Below are positions 5,812 to 11,010 of a stretch of 11,010 nt of DNA, in pieces. The notes under the pieces were generated by a model. It did not search any database, was not told the DNA's origin, and worked only from the letters and a program-made list of their open reading frames with translations. Source of the stretch: Chloroflexaceae bacterium UBA1466 (GTDB lineage Bacteria; Chloroflexota; Chloroflexia; Chloroflexales; Chloroflexaceae); assembly GCA_002325605.1 (NCBI GenBank), contig DCSM01000058.1, positions 921 to 11,930 on the forward strand. The letters run 5' to 3'. The first letter of the stretch is position 1; each line of letters starts with the position of its first letter. A program made the translations under genes and the position numbers.

Positions 5812-6822
5812 TTATTTCAATTGGGTACGGATCGCCTGCGCGACAGCATCTTCTGTGAAATCTTCCAAACAAAAATAGTGACCGCCCATAAATTTAGCCA
5901 ACTCAGCGGCTAAACCTCGGTCACTGGCATGAGCCGTATCAAAGACAACGGCCCGAATTTTTTGGGTGGCGATGAAAGTTGCCACCTGATTGGCCTCTTC
6001 TTGCGGCGACTGGCTCCCCATCGCCACATTAGCCTGGCCATCGGTCAGCAAAACCAAAAGCGGGATAATTTCTGGGTCTTGGGTGCGGGCCCGCGCCAGA
6101 ACTTCATAGCCCGTCAACAAACCTCGCGCCAGCGGAGTCTTCCCCCCCACCGGCATAGCTTGGAGCCGTTTTTGGGCCAAGGGCCCGCTGGGAGTTAGGG
6201 GCAGCAAGACCGCCGCAAAATCCCGTTGAAAGCTGACTAAGCCGACCAAATCCCGCCGATGATAAGCCTCGCGGAGAAGGGAAAGAACCACAGCTTTGGT
6301 GATAGCCATGCGCTCCGCGACGGCCATACTCCAACTGGCATCGACCACAAAACAGATTACGTTGCGGGTGCGACTAATCCGCACTTTTTGGCGCAAATCG
6401 GGGCTTTGAATCAGAACTCTCAAGGCTGGTTTTCTAAAGGGAAATTCTGGGCTGGCGCTCAACCGCGCATGGCGCTGGCGCTGAAAGAGCGCGGCGGCCC
6501 GCAGAGTTGCCACCAAGGCCAAATCGGTGACCCGTGGAACTTGGCTGCTGCTAATCGCCCGGCCTTGCTTGCGGCTAGTCCGGGTATAGCTGCGCCGGCC
6601 TGTCGCCCGGCGTTGTTTGGAGTCGCGCTGCGGTTCCTGGGTTTCTTTGATGGGCGCTTGAAGGGGCATGACTGGTGGGGTTGGCAAAGCTGAAGCACTT
6701 TCTTCGGTTAAGCCAGCGGTTTGCGCTCCAGTAGAAGAAGCAGCGGGAGAAAGCTCGCCCAGCCCACTGGTCTGGCTAGTTTGAGGGGCCTTTTGCTCAG
6801 AATGCGCCGAAGCACTTAGCAC
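5812..6822 (-). CDS. chlD: VWA-domain metal-chelatase subunit (C-terminal half of ChlD/BchD)
   Basis: The 336-residue frame matches the linker and integrin-like VWA domain of ChlD/BchD-type chelatase subunits, which assemble with AAA+ rings and the catalytic subunit (ChlH/CobN) for ATP-driven Mg2+ or Co2+ insertion. Residues 1-95 are Pro/Ser/Gln/Thr-rich, turning basic (RRATGRRSYTRTSRKQGR), as expected of the ChlD linker. The VWA domain follows with a complete MIDAS site: DASWS (D161, S163, S165), T229 in GGKTP and D261 in LLTDGQ. The AAA+ half usual in ChlD is absent here but lies in the upstream frame, which this frame overlaps by 7 bases in the -1 register. The nominal GTG at 6822 has no Shine-Dalgarno sequence and directly follows ten A, so I infer this is mainly translated as the C-terminal part of a frameshift fusion, not as a separate protein. 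No clear terminator follows. Confidence 0.85.
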   Translation of the reverse strand: MLSASAHSEQKAPQTSQTSGLGELSPAASSTGAQTAGLTEESASALPTPPVMPLQAPIKETQEPQRDSKQRRATGRRSYTRTSRKQGRAISSSQVPRVTDLALVATLRAAALFQRQRHARLSASPEFPFRKPALRVLIQSPDLRQKVRISRTRNVICFVVDASWSMAVAERMAITKAVVLSLLREAYHRRDLVGLVSFQRDFAAVLLPLTPSGPLAQKRLQAMPVGGKTPLARGLLTGYEVLARARTQDPEIIPLLVLLTDGQANVAMGSQSPQEEANQVATFIATQKIRAVVFDTAHASDRGLAAELAKFMGGHYFCLEDFTEDAVAQAIRTQLK

Positions 6823-6833
6823 TTTTTTTTTTC
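6795..6833 (-). promoter_or_regulatory. Candidate -1 frameshift / slippage site joining ATPase and VWA frames
   Basis: On the minus strand a run of ten A (6832-6823) followed by G makes the heptamer A_AAA_AAG (6828-6822) in the ATPase frame, the same slippery sequence as E. coli dnaX. The ATPase stop TAA follows two codons later (6818-6816). After a 6-nt spacer, GTGC (6815-6812) and GCGC (6807-6804) pair around a UUCG loop. GCTAA (6820-6816) and TGAGC (6799-6795) can add an outer stem with one mismatch. A -1 shift continues directly into the VWA frame. Polymerase slippage adding one A would have the same result. A homopolymer sequencing error is the main alternative. Confidence 0.7.
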
Positions 6834-7898
6834 GCTCTCAACCTGCCCTTCAGTAGCCCGTTCAAAGGCTTGGGCATGGCGGGCCAGAATGGTATTGATG
6901 CCAGCTTCGTCAAGCTGAACAGAGCCAAAAGGCTGGCGGCGGATGCGGTGGGGCAAAGCCAATTCAGCGGCCAAACGAAAATCCTCAAGCTCCAGGGATG
7001 TGCTTCCCCGCCACGCGGCATTAGCGCGGGCCGTTTCAAGCATCGTGAGGTCTGCCCGATGGCCATCAACCCCAATTTCGATTGCCAAATGGGCAATTAC
7101 GGCCAAGGCGGCCCGTTCAATTTGCACTTTGGGCAGTAAGGCCTTCGCGGCCACAAGTTGTTCCGCCAAAAGATGCTCTTTTGTTTCCCATTGGGCCCTA
7201 AATTGCTCAGGATCAGCTTCGTAAGCCATCCGCTGCTCAATCACGGCAATGCGGCTCTCAAGATCCGTCAGGCCCCGAATTTCGACGGCCAAACCAAAGC
7301 GGTCTAACAATTGGGGCCGGAGCTCGCCTTCTTCAGGGTTCATTGTGCCAACTAGAATGAAGCGAGCGGGGTGCGAAACGCTAATCCCTTCGCGCTCCAC
7401 GGTGTTGACCCCCATCGCCGCCGCGTCGAGCAAAATATCTACTAAGTGGTCATCGAGGAGATTGATCTCATCTACATAGAGCAACCCGCGATTGACTTGG
7501 GCCAACAGGCCTGGCTCAAACCGTCTTTGGCCCTCCGTGATGGCATGTTCTAAATCTAAGGCCCCAACCACCCGATCTTCGACTGCCGAAACGGGAAGTT
7601 CGACCAAAGGCATGGGGCGAGTTAGAGTCGGGAGCGCAGCAGTAGAGGAAGCTTTGCACACAGAACAAAGCCCGCAAGGTTGGTCGGGCTGACAATTATA
7701 GGGACACCCAGCAACTACTGTGATTGGGGGCAAGAGGCGAGCTAAACCGCGGACCGCCGTAGATTTGGCGGTCCCCTTTTCACCTTGGATTAAGACTCCG
7801 CCAATCCGAGGATTAACTGCGTTCAACAGCAGCGCTCGTTTGAGCCGCTCCTGGCCGACAAGGGCACTAAATGGAAAGACTGAACGAAAAATGGGCAT
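6816..7898 (-). CDS. chlI: AAA+ ATPase of Mg/Co-chelatase (ChlI/BchI type)
   Basis: ChlI-type ATPases form rings that power metal insertion into tetrapyrroles. The 360-residue protein has the N-terminus FPFSALVGQERLKRALLLNAV, Walker A GEKGTAKST (39-47), Walker B LLYVDE (139-144), a sensor-1/arginine-finger stretch VGTMNPEEGELRPQLLDRF and a sensor-2 lid GVDGHRADLTMLETARA. Five cysteines at 65-81 (CPYNC and CGLCSVC) recall the Cys-rich insert of some cobalt/magnesium chelatase ATPases, and may bind metal. I chose ATG 7898 over the in-frame ATG at 7943 because homology begins at MPIFRSVFPFSALVGQ and GGAGG lies 11 bases before 7898. It sits in one transcription unit with the VWA frame, behind a long structured leader. 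No CobN/ChlH gene is in the window, so the metal and pathway are undecided. Confidence 0.92.
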   Translation of the reverse strand: MPIFRSVFPFSALVGQERLKRALLLNAVNPRIGGVLIQGEKGTAKSTAVRGLARLLPPITVVAGCPYNCQPDQPCGLCSVCKASSTAALPTLTRPMPLVELPVSAVEDRVVGALDLEHAITEGQRRFEPGLLAQVNRGLLYVDEINLLDDHLVDILLDAAAMGVNTVEREGISVSHPARFILVGTMNPEEGELRPQLLDRFGLAVEIRGLTDLESRIAVIEQRMAYEADPEQFRAQWETKEHLLAEQLVAAKALLPKVQIERAALAVIAHLAIEIGVDGHRADLTMLETARANAAWRGSTSLELEDFRLAAELALPHRIRRQPFGSVQLDEAGINTILARHAQAFERATEGQVESEKKKC

Positions 7899-8215
7899 AA
7901 CAAGAAAAGCCTCCAACCGCAGAAGGGCTGGAGGAACGAGCAATTTTGTCTCGATCCAGGAAAAAGAACCGTGTGTGGCGGGTGGGCCACAACAAAAGAG
8001 GTCGAACTTTAGCCATTACCAACAACTTGCGGTCATAACTGCTATTTTCGAGCTACGCAAAAGGTTTGCCTTTTGGTAGCCAGAAATTCCTACTTGATCC
8101 TGTTCTGCCAACCCGAAGGCTGGTCTTCCGAACAGTCCGCAGGCCTCAGAGAAGAATGTCTCGACATAATTCCAAAAATCGAGACGGCCAGTTTAACCCT
8201 GGCAAAATTTACATG
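7899..8215 (-). promoter_or_regulatory. Structured ~317-nt 5' leader of the chelatase gene; candidate riboregulator
   Basis: Between the predicted start site (~8215) and the ATG at 7898 the minus-strand RNA can form at least six hairpins: 8203-8187 (5 bp), 8185-8158 (7 bp, GTCTCGA with TCGAGAC), 8135-8100 (6 bp plus a 6-bp tip capped by UUCG), 8080-8052 (12 bp with one bulge), 7991-7974 (5 bp) and 7933-7911 (8 bp, next to the ATG). The 3' arm of the last covers most of the GGAGG ribosome binding site (7914-7910), and GCTTTTCTT follows it, so it could act on translation or as a weak terminator. G-U pairs in the 8123-8108 and 7933-7911 stems become A-C mismatches on the other strand, which supports a minus-strand RNA. 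I could not match it to cobalamin, TPP, FMN, SAM or c-di-GMP consensus cores. Confidence 0.6.
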
Positions 8216-8221
8216 TAGTGC

Positions 8222-8250
8222 ATTGTAGCTTAAAACATTTGAATAGTCAA
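8222..8250 (-). promoter_or_regulatory. Strong sigma70-type promoter for the chelatase gene
   Basis: On the minus strand TTGACT (8250-8245) and TACAAT (8227-8222), each 5/6 to consensus, are separated by exactly 17 bases. The predicted start is near 8215, more than 300 nt before the ATPase ATG. An 8-bp hairpin (8250-8274, AGAAAGGC with GCCTTTCT) abuts the -35 box on its upstream side and could be an operator or the end of something else. Confidence 0.75.
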
Positions 8251-8357
8251 GAAAGGCCCCTTGCGAGCCTTTCTCGCCCGGCAAAAGGCAGCACTTTGCG
8301 GGCATGGGCTTCGGCAGCCGGAGTCCAGAAGGCCCCGAAGGCAAGGAGCCAAAGGCA

Positions 8358-8366
8358 TGCTATAAT
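8358..8366 (+). promoter_or_regulatory. Extended -10 promoter for mreBCD
   Basis: TGCTATAAT is a perfect extended -10 element (TG at 8358-8359, TATAAT at 8361-8366). No good -35 box lies 17 bases upstream, which is normal for extended -10 promoters. The start site would be near 8373, about 50 nt before the mreB TTG codon. Together with the minus-strand promoter at 8222-8250 it makes this a divergent control region. The DNA between the two (8251-8357) holds small GC-rich inverted repeats but no gene I can support. Confidence 0.75.
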
Positions 8367-8423
8367 GCGAGGTATGGACAATTTATGCAAATTCCTGATA
8401 GCCTATAGTGGAGGCACGGAGCT

Positions 8424-9506
8424 TTGGCCTCTTTTAATCCAATAAATGTCATTTTTGGGCATTTTAGTCGTGACTTAGGAATTGACCTCGGCACGGCAAA
8501 TACGCTCGTCCATGTCCGTGGCAAAGGGATCGTGATCAGTGAACCTTCGGTGGTCGCCACGGATCGGCGAACGAAACAAATCTATGCGGTTGGGGCTGAA
8601 GCCAAAGCCATGATCGGCAAGACTCCAGCCAATATCATTGCGGTGCGGCCGCTCAAAGACGGGGTAATTGCCGACTTTGAGGTGGTCGAAAAGATGTTAG
8701 ATTATTTCATCAAAAAGGCCCACGAACGAACATTGGGGCTTATTCCGCCGCGCCCACGAGTGGTGATTGGTGTACCTTCAGGAGTCACCGAAGTCGAACG
8801 GCGAGCGGCCCGCGATGCAACGCTCAATGCCAATGCCCGCGAAGCTTATGTAGTCGAGGAGCCAATGGCGGCGGCTATCGGCGCAGGCTTGCCTGTCGAG
8901 GAGCCGGTAGGCAGCTTGATTGTAGATATTGGGGGCGGAACGACGGAAGTGGCCGTGATTTCGTTAGGCGGAATCGTGGTCAATCATTCAATTCGAACCG
9001 CCGGTGATGAAATAGATGAAGCGATAATTCAATTTGCGCGGCGCGAATATAATCTGTTGATTGGGGATCGCATGGCTGAAAAGGCCAAAATTGTCGCGGG
9101 GAGTGCTTATCCGCTAGATGAAGAGTTCAAAGTTGTGTTGCGGGGGCGCGATATGCTCACGGGGTTGCCCAAAGCGGTGGAGGTGAGCAGTGTCGAAATC
9201 CGTGAAGGAATCGCGGGGCCTGTCAACACAATCGTGCAAGAAATCCGAGCAGCCTTAGAAGAGACTCCGCCTGAACTGGTGGCTGATGTAATGGAGCATG
9301 GCATTACTTTGGCTGGTGGAGGGTCGCTCCTGCATGGCTTAGACCGCCGCATCGCTGCCGAAACGCGGATGCCAGTCTACATTGCGGAAGACCCGCTGTC
9401 GTGTGTAGCGCGGGGCGCAGGCAAGATGGTTGAGAATTTTGATAACAAAATCTACCGCCAAATTCTGTTACGCACCCAGAGCAGCCGCCGCGTGGCCAAA
9501 TATTAA
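8424..9506 (+). CDS. mreB: Rod shape-determining protein MreB (bacterial actin)
   Basis: MreB polymerises under the membrane and positions the elongation machinery of rod-shaped cells. The 360-residue protein has the full actin-fold signature: phosphate-1 loop GIDLGTANTLVHVRGKG (19-35), the EEPMAAAIGAG segment (145-155), phosphate-2 loop IVDIGGGTTEVAVIS (166-180) and the adenosine motif GITLAGGGSLL (293-303). FNPINVIFGHFSRDL at the N-terminus may be a membrane-binding amphipathic helix. The start is TTG at 8424, with GGAGG 9 bases upstream; no in-frame ATG or GTG fits the family N-terminus. Length is slightly above the usual ~340. mreC follows after 22 bases. Confidence 0.97.
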   Translation: MASFNPINVIFGHFSRDLGIDLGTANTLVHVRGKGIVISEPSVVATDRRTKQIYAVGAEAKAMIGKTPANIIAVRPLKDGVIADFEVVEKMLDYFIKKAHERTLGLIPPRPRVVIGVPSGVTEVERRAARDATLNANAREAYVVEEPMAAAIGAGLPVEEPVGSLIVDIGGGTTEVAVISLGGIVVNHSIRTAGDEIDEAIIQFARREYNLLIGDRMAEKAKIVAGSAYPLDEEFKVVLRGRDMLTGLPKAVEVSSVEIREGIAGPVNTIVQEIRAALEETPPELVADVMEHGITLAGGGSLLHGLDRRIAAETRMPVYIAEDPLSCVARGAGKMVENFDNKIYRQILLRTQSSRRVAKY

Positions 9507-9528
9507 GGTTGCCAGACAGTGAGGCCTA

Positions 9529-10443
9529 ATGCGCGATCTTCTGGATGCTCCCCTCCTCAAGCTCCGGGGTGCAAATCTAAGGCGAGCGGCAAACTTTCGG
9601 TGGCCCTTAATTCTGGCGCTCGGTTTTTGTTTGCTGGCCCTTCTGCTGCTCCACTTAGATCGGCGGGGCCTGTTCAAGCAGAGTCGGGAGTTCCTCGACC
9701 AAGGGCTAATTACCCCAGCCCTCAAAAACCTAGGGGGCTTGCACAATGCAATGGCTGATCTGGGGCCAAATTTGCAAAGTAATTCCAGTTTGCGAGCCGA
9801 AAACGAGCGGCTCAAGCAGCAAGTCAGTCAGCTTCAGGCTGAAGTCTTGCTTAGGGAGCAGGCGCTGGTCGAAAATGCTCGGTTACGCCAACAGTTGGCG
9901 CTGGCCGCAAAGAGCAACTGGAATTTACTAGGGGCCGAAGTGATGGTGCGTTCGGCAGATGCGGGGCGACGCGGGATTAGCATAAATTGCGGCAGCGCCG
10001 AAGGTGTTGCGCCAGGCATGGCTGTGCTTGGGCAGACAGGTAGTGAACCAACGGCTCTTGTTGGAATTGTAGCTGAAGTGGGGCCGCATACGGCCAGAGT
10101 CTTGCTCATTACCGATTTAAGCAGCCAGATCAGCGCCAGAGTGCTTCACGAAGGGACCGCGACGCTGGGGTTAGTGCAGGGGCAATGGCAACGCGGTTCG
10201 CGGTTGCGCTTAGAGCAATTAGAACAAGAAATCACCTTGGTTGTGGGGAGCGCGGTGGTGAGTGCGGGGCTAACTAGTGAATTAAACCTAGCTCTTCCCT
10301 TAGCGGCGGTCCCTGGAGGGATTCCCATTGGTCGCATTGAGAAATTGGGCAGCAATGGGCATACGCAGGTTGCGGAACTATGGCCCTACGTTGACCCCGA
10401 TCAGGTACGCTACGTGTGGGTGATTCTCAGCCTCAAAGGATAG
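9529..10443 (+). CDS. mreC: Rod shape-determining protein MreC
   Basis: MreC links the MreB filament to the cell-wall elongation enzymes from outside the membrane. The 304-residue protein shows the family layout: a short basic cytoplasmic N-terminus, one membrane segment (about 25-42, WPLILALGFCLLALLLLH), a coiled coil (about 87-127, with ENERLKQQVSQLQAEV) and the extracytoplasmic beta-barrel half (134-304, with SINCGSAEGVAPGMAVLG and ALVGIVAEVGPHTARVLLIT). The last region is Leu/Val/Gly-rich and matches the paired beta domains. ATG 9529 has GAGG five bases upstream. It overlaps mreD by 28 bases, so translation of the two is probably coupled. Confidence 0.94.
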   Translation: MRDLLDAPLLKLRGANLRRAANFRWPLILALGFCLLALLLLHLDRRGLFKQSREFLDQGLITPALKNLGGLHNAMADLGPNLQSNSSLRAENERLKQQVSQLQAEVLLREQALVENARLRQQLALAAKSNWNLLGAEVMVRSADAGRRGISINCGSAEGVAPGMAVLGQTGSEPTALVGIVAEVGPHTARVLLITDLSSQISARVLHEGTATLGLVQGQWQRGSRLRLEQLEQEITLVVGSAVVSAGLTSELNLALPLAAVPGGIPIGRIEKLGSNGHTQVAELWPYVDPDQVRYVWVILSLKG

Positions 10444-10970
10444 AAGAACGGCTGCTTGCCGAAGCTCTGTTGCTTGGGGGCCTGCTGGCGGGGGCCCTCA
10501 TCCAAGTGCTGCTCTTCCCCGCACCCCTCGGTTTTCCGCCGCTCTTTCTCCTGATCTTAGTGGTTTGGCGGACCTTGTTGGGGGTCAGCATGGCCCCCAG
10601 TGCGGGGGAAGGGGAAGTAAGCGCGGCGCTCCGCTGGGCTTTTTATGGCGGCCTAGCCCTAGATTTAGCGACCCACACACTCCTTGGCAGTCATGTGTTG
10701 GGGCTGTTGTTGGCCGTAGTTAGCACCGTAGCTCTCGCGGGCCATAAGCGAAATCTCAATGGCCCGTTCTTTCCCCTCCTCACCGTCCTCTTTGGGGCCT
10801 TGGCCTACGAGTTCGTGCTGGGCCTGATTTACCATTGCACGGTTGCTCCGCTGGCCTGGCAACCCTATTTCAGCACGCTAATTTTACCGAGCGTCTTGCA
10901 AACTTTAATTCCAACCCTTCCTCTTTTTGCGCTTTTTCAAGGGTTAGCGCCGCAAAGAGGACCCAAGTAG
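10416..10970 (+). CDS. mreD: Rod shape-determining membrane protein MreD
   Basis: MreD is a small integral membrane partner of MreC in the elongasome. The 184-residue product is mostly hydrophobic, with about five predicted membrane helices (starts near residues 14, 38, 70, 95-115 and 155) and the characteristic pattern of a helix ending in WRTLLGV followed by LRWAFYGGLALDLATHTLLGSHVLGLLL. MreD is poorly conserved, so the call rests on topology, length and position after mreC. The GTG at 10416 lies inside mreC; a later in-frame TTG at residue 19 is a possible alternative start. Only 40 bases remain after the stop, and I see no gene in them. Confidence 0.88.
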   Translation: MGDSQPQRIEERLLAEALLLGGLLAGALIQVLLFPAPLGFPPLFLLILVVWRTLLGVSMAPSAGEGEVSAALRWAFYGGLALDLATHTLLGSHVLGLLLAVVSTVALAGHKRNLNGPFFPLLTVLFGALAYEFVLGLIYHCTVAPLAWQPYFSTLILPSVLQTLIPTLPLFALFQGLAPQRGPK

Positions 10971-11010
10971 CTCAGGCCACGGCTTGCGGTAGAATAGGCA
11001 GCTTGCCTGT

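Noticed and set aside
6259..6693. A 144-codon plus-strand frame opposite the VWA gene
   Set aside because: It is a shadow of the VWA coding strand, with no promoter, no ribosome binding site and implausible protein composition.
7867..8016. A 49-codon minus-strand frame (MAKVRPLLLW start) across the chelatase leader, overlapping the ATPase start
   Set aside because: It could be a coupled leader peptide, but it has no convincing Shine-Dalgarno sequence and a low-complexity product, and the hairpins in this stretch argue for RNA structure.
7899..8215. Leader read as a cobalamin riboswitch
   Set aside because: The target gene fits, and GGTTAA occurs once, but the conserved GGGAA, GCCACTG and AGCCAGGAGACC-like core segments were not found.
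8320..8356. GGAGTCCA and AGGC near 8320-8345 resembling the repeat at 5690
   Set aside because: Only short words match; the palindromic core and the conserved flanks are absent, so it is not counted as a repeat copy.
10971..11010. TAGAAT-like box and a 5-bp hairpin in the last 40 bases
   Set aside because: No -35 box or downstream gene is visible before the window ends, so neither a promoter nor a terminator can be supported.

Overview
The window looks like chromosomal housekeeping DNA from a bacterium, probably a member of the Chloroflexota. That placement is an inference from the L34 sequence (the MTKRTWQPKRIPRRRKHGF start), the MreB N-terminus and the general gene style, and was not tested by phylogeny. 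Base composition is moderately GC-rich, intergenic spaces are short, and GTG/TTG starts are common. No transposase, phage gene, tRNA, rRNA or CRISPR array was seen.

Layout. Positions 1-115 hold the end of a palindromic repeat and a terminator-like hairpin. A small ribbon-helix-helix-like gene (116-499) overlaps tlyA (480-1334), an S4-domain rRNA methyltransferase/haemolysin-family gene. tlyA runs tail to tail into, and overlaps, the minus-strand cluster rpmH-rnpA-yidC-jag (3777 down to 1312): ribosomal protein L34, the RNase P protein, the membrane insertase and a KH/R3H RNA-binding protein. This is the classic origin-adjacent block, but here yidD is missing between rnpA and yidC, and no dnaA lies next to rpmH. 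Upstream of it, on the same strand, is a three-S1-domain RNA-binding protein (5575-4031) with its own promoter and a good intrinsic terminator. It is bracketed by two inverted copies of a roughly 80-100 bp palindromic repeat.

Positions 7898-5812 (minus) carry an AAA+ metal-chelatase ATPase (ChlI/BchI type) and a VWA protein matching the linker plus C-terminal half of ChlD/BchD. The ATPase frame ends in a run of ten A, with A_AAA_AAG in frame. The VWA frame starts exactly after it in the -1 frame, and a UUCG hairpin follows 6 nt downstream. The simplest reading is one gene making two products by -1 frameshifting or transcript slippage: a 360-residue ATPase and a ~695-residue ChlD-like fusion. 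It would serve a Mg- or Co-chelatase for tetrapyrrole or cobalamin synthesis.

The chelatase gene has a strong sigma70-type promoter (TTGACT-17-TACAAT) more than 300 nt upstream of its start. The leader between them is unusually rich in hairpins, and the last one captures the Shine-Dalgarno sequence. It fits no riboswitch consensus I could recognise, so it is a candidate new cis-regulatory RNA. The divergent side carries the cell-shape operon mreB-mreC-mreD (8424-10970), driven by an extended -10 promoter.

The three items most worth attention are the chelatase frameshift site, its structured leader, and the inverted repeat pair around the S1 gene.
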